DNA of 64,000 nt, taken from a virus. The translations under genes and the position numbers were made by a program. Under the pieces are notes generated by a model that did not search any database, was not told where the DNA came from, and saw only the letters and a list, made by a program, of their open reading frames with translations. Where the stretch lies: positions 1 through 64,000 of the IMG/VR virus record IMGVR_UViG_3300028415_000003. One strand, given 5' to 3'. Positions 44,101-49,331 of the stretch are shown here, piece by piece (within the stretch, counting starts at the first letter, position 1; each line of letters starts with the position of its first letter).

Positions 44101-45973
44101 TAAAACTGGTAAGCCTAATTATAATTTTACAAAGAAAGACGCTTATGAGTCGTTAATGCAAAATTCTTCATATCAGAAAGGGATGCTTCCTTTAATGACA
44201 AAAACTTCTGAACAATTATTTAATGAAGGAGAATTAGGGAAGTCTAGTAAAAAACGGCTGAGTCAGATTACTAACAACATGAACATGTTTGATGATGCAA
44301 ATGATCTTTCAAAAACTGACGTGAAAGAAATAAATAAGCTTTCTGATCAATTCTTTAATCAAATTGGGTACATGCGTGAAGGCAGTAACACAAAGTTTGG
44401 TAGCCATGCAAGAACTTTTGATATTCTTGGAATTGGGAAAAATTCAAAAGGAGAAATTGTTCTTGACAGTCAGGAGAAAAACAACAATATCACTACTGAT
44501 ATTGAAACAATTATGAATTATTTTGCCATGAGTTCTAAGCGAAAGATTCATTATGAAAACGATGTGCTACCTATAATCAATGGAGCAAAAGTTTTTATGA
44601 CAGATATGAAAAATCATAAAGATAAAAATCTGAGTAATGAAATTGATTATGTGGAAATGTTTACGGAAATGTCTATTCGCGGACAACGCCGTAACCTTGG
44701 TGGTGATATTGGAGGAGTAGAGCTACAACCAACAATTAGTACACTTTCAACTGTTGGTGGTACAATTGCGCTTTTCGGTAATGTGAATGTTGGTGTTGTA
44801 TCATCATTAATTAATGGAATGCACTCGTTCGTGGAAGGAATAGCGAACCAGTTTGTTGAACGTGGGATATTTAACTTTTCGGATCTTATCAAAGCAAACA
44901 GGTTAATATTCAGCGAATGGGGGAAGATGTCTGAGCTTTGTAAGATGTATCAGAATATTTCAATGAGTGAATGGGAATTAATTTCACATCCTCAAAATAT
45001 GAGCAAAACGAAAAAAGGACAGATTCTTTCAAGGTATTGGGGTCATATGTTTAACTATGCTTCTGACTATTATGGTCGTAATCTGGTAATGATTGCTCAA
45101 ATGGTGCATGATGGAACCTGGGATGCTCATGAATTTGATAGCGAAACAGGGAAGATTAATTACAATCGGAAAAAAGACAAGCGTTTTTATGATGAAAACG
45201 GACAAATGACTGAAGACGGAAATGTACTGTATGAAACAATTCGTAATCAAGTTTATAAAGATGGATTCAAAGGACAGAAAAAAGAAGGAGAACTTGTAAG
45301 GGCTTATACCCGTAAAGAATCGAGGAAGTTTAAAAATATTTCTGATATGTTTGTTGTGGGAGCTTATACGGATAAAGAAAAAGTCATGTTGACTCACTAT
45401 ACACTTGGCCGCTTCTTCGCTGTATTCCGTAATTACTTATTTACACACGTCCAAAATGCAGTAATGAAAGGTCATTATATTGGTGATGTTGGAAGGTACA
45501 AAGTGAAAAAGGATGCTCATGGCAAGCCTATGGCTGAATGGGAAAGACTTTACATGGAAGGATGGGTCAGAACAGCAACACGAATGATTGGCGATGTGGT
45601 TAAAACAAGAAGTCTTGACAACTTTAAGAATATGAGCGAATCTGAGAAATACAACTGGTTAAGAATTGCATCAAAAACATTGATGGTTCTTGGTGTTTCT
45701 ATGCTTTACAACATGTCTGTGAAAGACGATGATGATGATAAAACAGGTTTCGTTCCGGATTGGAGAATCCTTCGAAACATAAAATATTCTTATGCCGGTG
45801 TGTTTGCCTTGTTTGATAGTGGAATTATCTCAAGTCCTTTTGCAATTATTTCTGTATTTAAACGAATACTTACTAATCCTATAGGAGAATTTGAAGTTGA
45901 AAATATTCAAAGATTTGCTCCGGGATATACAACAATAGAAACACTTTATGAACCAATTAAAAATGAAGAATAA
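26156..45973 (+). CDS. Giant 6,605-residue virion RNA polymerase-type protein with SF1 helicase and two zincin domains
   Basis: One unbroken frame of 19.8 kb. Order: disordered Q/E-rich start (1-60); Gly/Ala-rich hydrophobic segments (about 255-420, 580-600); charged coiled-coil region (640-1380); SF1 helicase (about 1380-1700) with FAGTGKTT (Lys1424), IFDE (Asp1497/Glu1498), GDDNQ and a VSRA motif; first HExxH zincin at His2713; an RNA-polymerase core with RIPTTNASSGWVG and GSDYDIDQ (Asp4448, 4450, 4452), the metal-binding DxDxD of crAss-like virion polymerases; second HExxH at His5276 with a downstream EVIA glutamate; hydrophobic C-terminal helices (about 6180-6220, 6508-6520). By analogy with phage phi14:2 gp66 it is probably packaged, injected and used for early transcription. 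Domain limits are approximate. The start follows AAAGAGTT; the end overlaps the next start (TAATG). Confidence 0.9.
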   Translation: MQSKTEQTQINIPEKESLEPPEQKVKSKDKDINSQNSFLQEQNDEPPLMDFSYALRVYDYNIADVKQDELRTKVTYAMPSPKQFAENNPRLANDEEAFNTMYSIIEDKWRLYKDGDFSQWSTEDIYVPDNKYGDYLKRKTGQNYPSFIQYDDPKPVSQTSRRFPGIGTVEIATADEVADKTPFIKDKEGRVLPVDYENLETQYFNDFKRVQNLEKGIDFFWQEAKDGERIAGDKIRSALGPRHLESSWYKAIPRGLWSGTAPMMVRGSGQFIEVIGDLIDPSDQDKWSDRVGTNSLNWANKYSKQNYDEMEGAFNNWSSFRYQVMNGIGQISSTVLLNYATGGMFSSLGLSTQLSGKIAKHFGMSFMAAEAAGAFREEAKNLGIGEFDSALLFPLIMAATYASERVIPADWEHQGFSRYTKRNLRKTINNEFKEYAKTTGIPITSIGKNGKETLIKRSLNKWKEGFKNWGPKSGVSRSFLGAFDESLEEIGEGYMHSGIKDLYNLYADAEASETLNRYNESSWKESDNPDKMIEILSDGSEVEIPKKEYEAIQKDIELSTKIKNKEGGMFDDTSVNFEEGAIAGISSLLTGLPINLMQQRKEDNSENKFIELALALENGDIKDKDLDAAIKEAKKDGVLGSKVATENGDVVNVKGTTKDGQPAETQANQSKRIVRESIGVFRDIIKRYGINSAEVLKATMGDKSVIKEATKIARKLDEAKKALEALEVDPSIFTEEDSQKYNSVEEKTKKLEADVERYSKKFADATQPKEGGKYSKTYSSLYFESAQVFYGAEKKLKKKILDKDFDGKKYENLTLEERDKYKKKLNKQRKDLVETQRPQILQDIYQFQALRSASGEEVHKQTQALFDEVAENYLKEEERVLKSTQDRFDKSILSDEKRESVDKAITDLEKQVGEIANYKEGSEVSLSEKFENTKKSYRKIQNFIADVEIGALHGDAKAQQWLGELEGMRAQSEAAVDQALGNLNDMFGEVNEANKVDPELLDADREVASGNTELFNRLRNKRGKSIENLTVEEQLEVLNQIIEKHPVFLDEKKEDPSTLESVFRKYKEMMDNKVAVMNPASMEKHLEQIKAVLTTLRNQFEMNVELMQNDIEANENTAEHSPLRDKPYQRIDQGTRPVLNKEESISEGESNYTQIIEKIDNYLNTVKDVKEYVAQTKSSRDSYKVKAKSLHLGARVFALNGFMEIDSKLNIKELDDIEKVLNEHNVKTINELLYLFSKSKKEKQEEIQGAITKIERLIVQAETFLEGKMDNVLKELAEGATTFTALKDFVYGSAISPNENSGLLSESNLEVGKKDFNSENKNTDLGELYQYIMISKALQINRFGGKDFSKEDLYAIYRDMLSEKEQKGSDEFVPNYEQEQALMEIVSFLFDPKFDSFKNFLSEDEHDTMIRNGLYVRGFAGTGKTTIVLKNSIQLLSKLKGRGVKVTIVSPNRNLQSNIDKDLQDVSEIETSNNILLSEFLEGKASIDPDSDIVIFDEISVITRDQSNIIKDKLNNSQIPSLFLGDDNQVSDLSYTDDQGAVLTPKMPIMEKTQRTIPMTEVYRSGVSDLHYIQDYYRNLRTTASEGDRTDLPITSFSGEGASMKGVRYMETTQEIEEAFMDYMKNNPNAPVTEVMLIVKNKAERDEFLRKHPEYENHVRTVEFIIGNEENAISGIASRHVFFATNPVVTSTPNGIVTESRIGLTGVSRASESLVMIGKVSKSKKTDKVPESESINTEEISEIRQEEIRRLHEITSKKAPGNKTDNEDNEIDSKSDFRSINLTEDGKNQVIVESEEKINELKNKGVSALKDLNSEDPTLTHITESLFEKTGNENANTRSRNSMVKAALLYNFNSSETNEKAFRERIQEYFEATETKYTEDELFSILSNSLFASKEILDILDEDLTLVNLPFVSGDKIAMPAIVKIVGYSNGQPVVDVYDFRITSGKSITKLSEYDKKKLAAYADILRANGLKINNLKISNIVETFEKKGDSVSLEYFYGKTLKLDSEEAISLMSFENENEANETFVGQEEFFENERSLTENKGFKLGQLIQDKDSLIFHKLHGITSKRIEGKIVTQYHIETENGNIKAVNQSEFESQYQVPNTEDPVTRFKTTAEDFENGVDTNTTNTFFVTDAEAVKILGENSSSVPVEDFYNPDKNVVYARKMLLVKYFYPGVRVTKEYRDGGKVFGMKNGQMVRFEYDGKIAINRMSEKDIDKALDLLNSYGEEITKQEFIDQGLDIVSADFEPEFNFGAVDKTNTEGKVRSIQPKAYNTYMEETDDSKAEALLDKMFENAFDNDDNLATREALIEMNKERMRRLRSEEKVESVVNSVEPGKIIRVFDDFIPIKNLIDKLVKKRQVIEAKDQDNMYVISESKRQKNGKWRNTITIKLDGVGELTFLIDRKIVKNNKDLDYFLQDLSEVEDLIKAYEENFKDLSNKEKADLFKEVEESVLFRFVKTNANILNNYKDQLPLRFNDKGVSIKGSTPLQKIKSLKSIAKFISSAIANNSIDQYFRYPAKNKSGKIDIAHFESIVHDVTQPNLNLEFNRISKSAPKEQETKKHEPVKPESISSLDLSSRTSLTIDDINNNSVEDIVSAFETIGATIDEFEAEILSEAKKGDADMNEILEALNQKLSDDEEYPKLVSTENKLSFVSLEKARETLRSIIGDLTDTNVFFHNGYLYTKDGQRALGLTRDALIKLAMLDGKTSSQTVRHEAMHFIINNMVKPGQRKKILETARKEMEDNGEKINSESDIHEYISKLYENSENIKFKNLLQRFIMWLKKVANQFGAYHYTFDEILYLADQGYFKDRHALSSNENTFYKVENEHNSEESIKYLESRIGDVQLVDWVKNNIFIPEFIEQSPFGRGLNENKTVGEALLALYNKYDSIDEKTREKLSRVLDRDGSLNFEKIKRMFNTPLGRKYLKRDIYPVLLSDKKIFASMTQIALGRVNLNALVDFKRKKALDSESVSGASGQKLVEAESFDPNLSRSEFQKMLLQSIPIYDEGKKAKVEYNGNIVYYANPNTMDHILIDAANRLKQMGKRHFTDQEFFDMLEKMKNETDKSKYKTLIYSFMSTFGNKKFADSEGNADLNFRMQNNGYQALAEDEQVSLEKRKRYRDIVSGFISYYSSLGNVSLALVNLTEKQSWEVKSSADDKVMKAYIRESMKTHFIGQGGFLNKDVSEVFDSANQKNLSVTKEGIFFNGKLYIKGDIKKQSPMAISIILNNLKLNKKGIFTQRIIEELNKEVIGQSSEKGNKNWSMSLGQYLHAITAGLQARVIVDKEYTKHFDNGGKARDLKFSKETKAALDLAKSLYQKASIQWDSVEQNTNRTSERSGVPDLPSPADFYMYYEYIGNLMKQYNADIGTRMIVNSEGNFEYSHPLSSNLYDAAMGGSRSLIAHVSDLSKKDYVSNLPRKIKNENIDPVSPIIGNNGYNNPILANVISVDPIQKFDGIKTFLRSGGIDKMTDKDFAKVIIEELTYKQIIKGGNESVLPSLYGTLADKKNRSVFNVVSERNPIFFKSFAEGYDFLEELGVNYTGLANSIDLFVNYYEKTNNLALGRWNNVLGKNFKSTESLQKYIEEGLSAAETKVIINQLTEKKDYFEKFNPETRTIKITGLGNSIITEDSNIIYKPSFIAEWRKTNTIKDLIKRGRKQQELLEKATLESRQQFAEWIADSGYKMTSKMTDLFKQFGYNMESGEQISDMIEKHIEELREKEKKRKEIGYKIGERKKIEAEIDKLRGTEKKEALKEAEENLEQFDQQFKNLNEMYGTLKKEIKAIQQKHTKESRKIRKQIIENKYQSEGNQIHPLIDIAFWNFHVLNESMDQIVRGSQTNYANLTDFIKRGSSLTGPGTHVDTSRKDGVGKTANTLILRDIPGLQKQFSEKFEEELHTDGLSIVNPIWAEMLKRSAGQEFGNVHNGMLKPMIFDYNPVTDDLIYAKLSQMPINNRQFRNNKIFKQMFEMMVGEELMPYFMEEYENNGQDIRKASTALIDRAANDTDIRKLIDDQMVGYILFESAVKSGKRKIIDFDVPIGEMLTLQNVSINKSLNNEKNRIKINNDAYKIQTVTKQDVIEAEKVIPTQILSVIGGLDNETNETIVKEVNHGLAGTANIIREKLVSMSSGKSIEYMKELLHYTAMKRGDTGKAGRVSAWASPDVSRNKAIAAFLTAVNKYIKPNMAGQSFVQAPDLGNMYFDKDGNAYLPSDLDLDDDSQNVDGKVRRPLKPILFIVEGKETKTDGTLFTKEELIEAQKAGKKVEIKPAEVIAPFGYMKVFGITRNTTLRDVMSVVINGKEVKFDNANPEYKDVQNKVNKAFEGMELDGILDSFHPDIRTEIIRRFTQSIRVNDKYDLLDTIQESNPKLYKEIDKQLKTLDEEGIPGEGSKAFGLMMNVISNYYYNLNKALNVFGVRIPTTNASSGWVGRIVAFDYESENTVYTSAEKNILDGSDYDIDQVSMYFLSLDEWGNEITPDSVIKERMKAEKKAHKETGKLKEKAEDPNSIDEIDADYSKAEKFDTKYNGNMIFTALQKFYRESGNIEMILEEINLDSFRDKADLVPQEWQEFVSDISSNMKASEINLSGQKLVGHFQNLEKFTLKLLAIPKATRDQILPPEKFKMFSGNKAISEQIAFVAKLINAATDNAKEGGLLGRLNITESTSPIVNGMVMAGLSEKEILDILQNETILNASKKSMTSKSITGYNDNGVPENAQYKIIPIWEAISEYISGDYFDTPTHQIKDEKDRFLVQIREYAYMGEQLRRFGNITNIQQEISIENSKRNNVINSINEAIGTTDADEYIQRRLAGESTTGIMNIPTDGHESNIRKQFNIGDAMMENEMLYTHVRTLAQVQKTINESITTDKVINKAKGTIEKRLGQSINIPVVYETIERGIEDYIVGQFIADNFKEVTVGDQAYDLSLAKNRVRFSMDFPLFIEEYTFNWYKNAPKGKKNNTFLRRVKQRSTKSGYLYLDFSSSNDVNDTHKKLYRDHFEIIDESVKNAFRAYQLLMNGFRYKNGSMIDFTDEKAERQYTNWIQSFDPEKINENDLAEQVILRNKELVHYAADTEKLMKKLKKNDIITSLIYYTPKKASFNPHIYKFDIKKGTKEYLNSPYPTLINTYSAKSETTNLPVIDALSSKEMRTFKNNDSVIIKSYFPIVVWHQKNNDYPYSLSNKDQAVLQDGTVGNVEIVGPKHKKDNLTNTSIIKFTKANKPQASRISKNQSKASYYVLKSFMDKLQKAFPNIRINYVNNITSKHPELIGYFENGQVFFNTDKLQLDTPIHEITHVFIDILESANHELYRALENEAITLIESNHEVVQEILKEYADISKVDLVKEVIATMAGWNSQEAVRNLLDKTPGMNSDQKASTLYGKISALVNRFYTWLKNAVYGALGVQQINSRTLKDFDFKNATIKSFAEMMVNAVNNGQVLSYVSSKQMSNIAKADVYASKIKTIYDVKKMAKVLTNPSDRFDFEEMSTDAKVDYVYNLIDTNTGKIGAGLTGTEYNFKGMTVDEIKSTIRKKVITEYETRDNKFKAKISNWINEHEASVHDSIETFGKTSNDIPIYKVPILKKFKKQIEYASFKEFGRVSELEKMEGGEEIAKHLSKSIRSFDPHISIEKTSDGSIYVSLYDITMDNIDRPDIENELGNIASRFLTDREAKKMGLSMTNNPGDVRQLMLVLMANKLMNANPNIKIKEAGVISLKPSGSQMKMIDFLKVNKNISVLSQIDDFINSLSPELKELFKQELKIPKVDYEKLLNNFYENAADNSFPKYIKMLFQNPENYTVIQKKNLLMARLRYALENNDETNNYRQEINLLTQTLLDLKTVNVVDTEMNSEDMSLLSDIDKFIQPGQYIANDIIQALREITLDTSNKIVEEVQEFQSEFKPIQKWFESRNSGISIGFGDKSHRFFKDLFVKRDIDGSGNEVFTGEIFWTTDETKDPVNAKKAKELGLSAELLEQGEKLVNMITDQYIDLVYHYHEMQGYMKNLKTGKPNYNFTKKDAYESLMQNSSYQKGMLPLMTKTSEQLFNEGELGKSSKKRLSQITNNMNMFDDANDLSKTDVKEINKLSDQFFNQIGYMREGSNTKFGSHARTFDILGIGKNSKGEIVLDSQEKNNNITTDIETIMNYFAMSSKRKIHYENDVLPIINGAKVFMTDMKNHKDKNLSNEIDYVEMFTEMSIRGQRRNLGGDIGGVELQPTISTLSTVGGTIALFGNVNVGVVSSLINGMHSFVEGIANQFVERGIFNFSDLIKANRLIFSEWGKMSELCKMYQNISMSEWELISHPQNMSKTKKGQILSRYWGHMFNYASDYYGRNLVMIAQMVHDGTWDAHEFDSETGKINYNRKKDKRFYDENGQMTEDGNVLYETIRNQVYKDGFKGQKKEGELVRAYTRKESRKFKNISDMFVVGAYTDKEKVMLTHYTLGRFFAVFRNYLFTHVQNAVMKGHYIGDVGRYKVKKDAHGKPMAEWERLYMEGWVRTATRMIGDVVKTRSLDNFKNMSESEKYNWLRIASKTLMVLGVSMLYNMSVKDDDDDKTGFVPDWRILRNIKYSYAGVFALFDSGIISSPFAIISVFKRILTNPIGEFEVENIQRFAPGYTTIETLYEPIKNEE

Positions 45974-47112
45974 TGGCACATATTGATCCTACATTTATCA
46001 TAGGCACAGAAGTCGAAAAAGAGAGCAAACATATTTTTGTAAGAGATCAAACTCTTAATTATGCAGAAACGCTTAATGAAGAAGATACAGGATATGCTTC
46101 AACAGAGTTTATCCGGGCAATATTTGTATTTGAAAACAACACGATAAAGCCGTCTCTTTCTCAACTAACAGGGTTTGGTATGGAGTATCAATATCCTGTA
46201 CTCAATAACAGAAGGTATAAAACCTTCATGTATTTCATTCCAGTATATGATGATGCCCAGGAGTACCCTGTTGGAGTCATTGTATATAAAGACGGCGGTT
46301 TTTATAAGAAAATAAACAATGATGCGATTTCTTATGAACCAGGTGAGGAGCCTGAAATAAGAGCGAGTGTCACCGACCAACCGTTATATGATGATGCCCA
46401 AATAGAGTTATGGCAGCGATTAACTATAGATGATTTCGCTGAATTTGATGCGTGCTATACAAATGCTCAAGCAGGAAGCCTTGTTTATCCTGTTCAGTCT
46501 ATTCAACAAGCAGTGTCATTTAGTAATACTGATTGGCAAGATTACAGCTTAAAAAAGATTGCTCCATACAGGTGGCAAATTTCAGACGATAGCAACGTTC
46601 CAGGTGCAAGAGGAATAAGAGTGCTTGATGTTGAACAAAACGAGTTAGAGCCTGCGATTTCATTTTCTATTGAAAGTGGAGAAACCAAAGAGATAAACCT
46701 TGGAAATAATTCGGATGGAGTTTATTTAGTAAAGATATACAATGGGTCTATAGAAGAAATGAGAGACGCCGATCCGAATTCTGAAATCTTAATCGAAGAA
46801 TCAACCAAGTGGCTTGTGATATATGAGTATTCAAAAGTAAATGATTATGTTCATCAAGCCATGAAAGAAGTGTATACTAAAAAGCATGAAAGCTATCAAG
46901 GTGTAATGGAGCAATACAAAAGAAGCCGTAATGTTATGAGTTCTTTCAAAATCTACTCGTTTTTTCTGACCGCAATGAGTACCATAAATTTTGAAAGGTT
47001 TGAATACATAGAGCATTACATGCTTACTAACGACAGATATTCTGTTATTAAATTAGCAGATAAGTATATAAGAAAATCGCTTGAAATGGCGACTAACTAC
47101 AAAGACGATTAA
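45973..47112 (+). CDS. Hypothetical tail/appendage protein
   Basis: 379 residues, coupled to the giant gene by TAATG. An N-terminal beta-rich half with repeated YDDAQ segments (about residues 93 and 137) is followed by a sandwich-like middle (about 200-260) and a helical C-terminus (KVNDYVHQAMKEVYTKKHES). No enzyme motif is seen. Position between the giant protein and the next appendage genes suggests a baseplate or tail component. I do not recognise the family. Confidence 0.55.
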   Translation: MAHIDPTFIIGTEVEKESKHIFVRDQTLNYAETLNEEDTGYASTEFIRAIFVFENNTIKPSLSQLTGFGMEYQYPVLNNRRYKTFMYFIPVYDDAQEYPVGVIVYKDGGFYKKINNDAISYEPGEEPEIRASVTDQPLYDDAQIELWQRLTIDDFAEFDACYTNAQAGSLVYPVQSIQQAVSFSNTDWQDYSLKKIAPYRWQISDDSNVPGARGIRVLDVEQNELEPAISFSIESGETKEINLGNNSDGVYLVKIYNGSIEEMRDADPNSEILIEESTKWLVIYEYSKVNDYVHQAMKEVYTKKHESYQGVMEQYKRSRNVMSSFKIYSFFLTAMSTINFERFEYIEHYMLTNDRYSVIKLADKYIRKSLEMATNYKDD

Positions 47113-47113
47113 T

Positions 47114-47527
47114 ATGTTGAATGTATTAGCTTTCGAAACCATTCCTGATTATTTAGCAAAAAAAGGGTCTGATTTTTCTCAGTATTGGGCAGAGTTCTAT
47201 AGTCTGGCTGATGATTTTTTAAGAGGAAACACAGAAAAATTATTGATTGTTGAAGAAGAAGGAGCCCAGGATGAAGCCGATGAATTATCGCTTCGGATTA
47301 TGGAAATGCATATGCTGTTTATTTACTTCTTTATTATGAGGGAAGAATACGATCAGGAGGAAATAACAATTAAAGAGCTTTGGGAAGAATACGAAGTTCA
47401 AAAGATTGTGGATTACTTTTTATCAATGAATATTAGTATATATCAATTGCTTGATATTTTTGAGCTTACCACCTATGAGCTTGGAATTGGAACAATGAAG
47501 ATAGGTGATAATTTTCATGTTTTATAA
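47114..47527 (+). CDS. Hypothetical acidic helical protein
   Basis: 137 residues from the ATG at 47114, one base after the previous stop. A longer frame from a TTG at 47081 would overlap the previous gene and is less likely. The protein is acidic and strongly helical (FYSLADDFLRGNTEKLLIVE, LWEEYEVQKIVDYFLSMN). Probably a small tail-assembly or structural protein, judged only by context. Confidence 0.55.
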   Translation: MLNVLAFETIPDYLAKKGSDFSQYWAEFYSLADDFLRGNTEKLLIVEEEGAQDEADELSLRIMEMHMLFIYFFIMREEYDQEEITIKELWEEYEVQKIVDYFLSMNISIYQLLDIFELTTYELGIGTMKIGDNFHVL

Positions 47528-47541
47528 AACCATTTACTACT

Positions 47542-48945
47542 ATGAATAATATTATAAGAAAAAAACGCGAATTCTTCTTTGGTCCTGCCGGAAGTTCTTA
47601 CAATAAGTTCTCTTCTATGAACAGGCCAAATGAGGCTACTTTCAGAAGGTTATTTTATTCCATTCCATTTTTTATGGAATCGGAAAGCACTGCTAAAGAA
47701 ACCTCTCAAGGTTTGGTTAGATTAAGCAAAGATGATGATGCTTTTAATAGAAATACTATTAGTTCAGACGGCTTTGCAAGAGCAGTACAACCGCACCAGT
47801 TACCATCCATTAAGCGAAAGGATTCAGTAAAAAATATTTTGAAGATTACTGAAGCCAATAGTGCAGATAACAGAACAGGAGGAACTGGTTCTAATATTTT
47901 ACTTTCTTCATATGAATTTGTTGGGGATGGAGTTGGTATTGACGTTGATCATGTAAATGAAAAAATTACGTTTTCATATGTACCAATCAACCAGGATGAT
48001 ATCAGTGTATATATTGATGATGCATTGCAAATTTACAGGACAAATAGTGAAATTGGTAATGCTTTTGTTAGTACATCAATATTTAATAATTCCATTGCAA
48101 ATATTAATAGTAACATTACATCCATTAAGGATTTGCAAGGAAACTTTACCGATGTACCTATTGCTCTTGGTAATACAATTTCAAAAGCATTAATCAATCT
48201 TAATACCGCTGTTGGTTCTGCCAGTTCTGAAGCAAATCAGAACACACAAGCCATTACCGGATTGAATCAATTCATAGGACAGATAAACACTTCTATTAAT
48301 CAATTATTAGTAAATCAGGCCGATGTTTCTAATTTTGAATCACGACTTAATGACGTTGAAGCAACAGCTATCCCTATTTCTTTATGGCTAACAACCGCTG
48401 GCAAAGTTGAGGATATGCATAGAAGTTATAATGAACATTATTTTACTCATTATGAAGAAATAAGTACGAATATAAACAATAGACTTGTTAAATCCGCATC
48501 TATACCAAGCAATGTTGCTAACAACATGGATATGATTTCTATTGTTTCAGATTTCACATTTAGTCCTTCTTCAGGAGTCAATAAAATAAAACTGATAATT
48601 CAACAAGGATCAGAAAAAATAGAAATTGAGGTTACTGATAATGATACGGGTAACAAACAAATTTTAGAATCTTATTTTGAATTTGATGATGAGGGTAATG
48701 TTTTGTATTATGCTTACGAACATGGGCTTAATATAGACAGTAAAATGATTAAAGAAGGTAAATCTGAAATGATTAATTTATCTGAGGAATTTAATATTCA
48801 TTTAATTGCTCTTATTTCTGATTCAACGAAACAAATTACGTTTGGAAAACTTCTCGGTTCTGTTCAGCATAGACCAATAACTTCAGGAGCAAATATTACA
48901 GTTCAATCCACAACAATAGAATACGATCCTGTTATGTATCAATAA
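47542..48945 (+). CDS. Tail fibre/appendage protein with central coiled coil
   Basis: 467 residues. The N-terminus has RLFYSIPFFMESESTAKETS followed by QGLVRLSKDDDAFNR, a pattern I associate with tail-attachment domains of crAss-like appendages. Residues about 175-270 are a heptad-like coiled coil rich in Asn, Ile, Leu and Gln (NNSIANINSNITSIKDLQ, ITGLNQFIGQINTSINQLL), as in trimeric fibres. The C-terminus is beta-rich and could be a tip. It is the last late gene and ends at a strong terminator. A role in host contact is inferred. Confidence 0.65.
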   Translation: MNNIIRKKREFFFGPAGSSYNKFSSMNRPNEATFRRLFYSIPFFMESESTAKETSQGLVRLSKDDDAFNRNTISSDGFARAVQPHQLPSIKRKDSVKNILKITEANSADNRTGGTGSNILLSSYEFVGDGVGIDVDHVNEKITFSYVPINQDDISVYIDDALQIYRTNSEIGNAFVSTSIFNNSIANINSNITSIKDLQGNFTDVPIALGNTISKALINLNTAVGSASSEANQNTQAITGLNQFIGQINTSINQLLVNQADVSNFESRLNDVEATAIPISLWLTTAGKVEDMHRSYNEHYFTHYEEISTNINNRLVKSASIPSNVANNMDMISIVSDFTFSPSSGVNKIKLIIQQGSEKIEIEVTDNDTGNKQILESYFEFDDEGNVLYYAYEHGLNIDSKMIKEGKSEMINLSEEFNIHLIALISDSTKQITFGKLLGSVQHRPITSGANITVQSTTIEYDPVMYQ

Positions 48946-48947
48946 AA

Positions 48948-48975
48948 AAAGGCCGCTCATGGTTGGGCGGCCTTT
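48948..48975. terminator. Bidirectional intrinsic terminator between convergent operons
   Basis: AAAGGCCGC (48948-48956) and GCGGCCTTT (48967-48975) form a perfect 9-bp GC-rich stem with a 10-nt loop and A/T tracts on both sides. It ends the plus-strand virion block and the minus-strand operon. The HNH gene's TGA stop lies in the loop. Confidence 0.9.
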
Positions 48976-49313
48976 AAATTTCTCAGTTTTCTTCTCATTA
49001 ATTTTACTTTCACTTCAGGAGGTTCCTCAAGATATTCAAACTTATATCTTGGTTTCATAGTTCTTATAAAAGTAGCATGTGAAGTCTTAAGGAAAGAAAG
49101 ATATTTTTTCTTGTCTCCGTATTCATCATGCTCTTTTCTGTTTACGGCCATAATATTTTCGATATGATTAATTTCCGGATTATTTGTTCCTCCCATTCCT
49201 TTATTTTTGATATGGTGTATTTCAGTGGCTAAACGAAAGTTTAGTTCACTTGGAACAAAATCTCCTGGTGCATACCCAAAAAAGACGAAATATATTTTAG
49301 TATGTCTTTGCAT
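48957..49313 (-). CDS. HNH endonuclease
   Basis: 118 residues. The core EIHHIKNKGMGG (His33/His34), then NHIENIMAVNRKEHDEYG with Asn/His residues ending at His62, is a clear HNH fold; the second His of the pair is the likely general base. Phage HNH proteins act in packaging, homing or host-DNA attack, and this one is not beside an intron or the terminase, so its role is open. Its TGA stop lies inside the terminator loop, an unusually compact arrangement. It follows the GH16 gene by 18 nt. Confidence 0.85.
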   Translation of the reverse strand: MQRHTKIYFVFFGYAPGDFVPSELNFRLATEIHHIKNKGMGGTNNPEINHIENIMAVNRKEHDEYGDKKKYLSFLKTSHATFIRTMKPRYKFEYLEEPPEVKVKLMRRKLRNLKAAQP

Positions 49314-49331
49314 GATACATCATATTAATTT

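Noticed and set aside
47081-47113. TTG start adding eleven codons to the gene at 47114
   Set aside because: It would overlap the previous gene, and the ATG one base after that gene's stop matches the spacing used elsewhere in the block.
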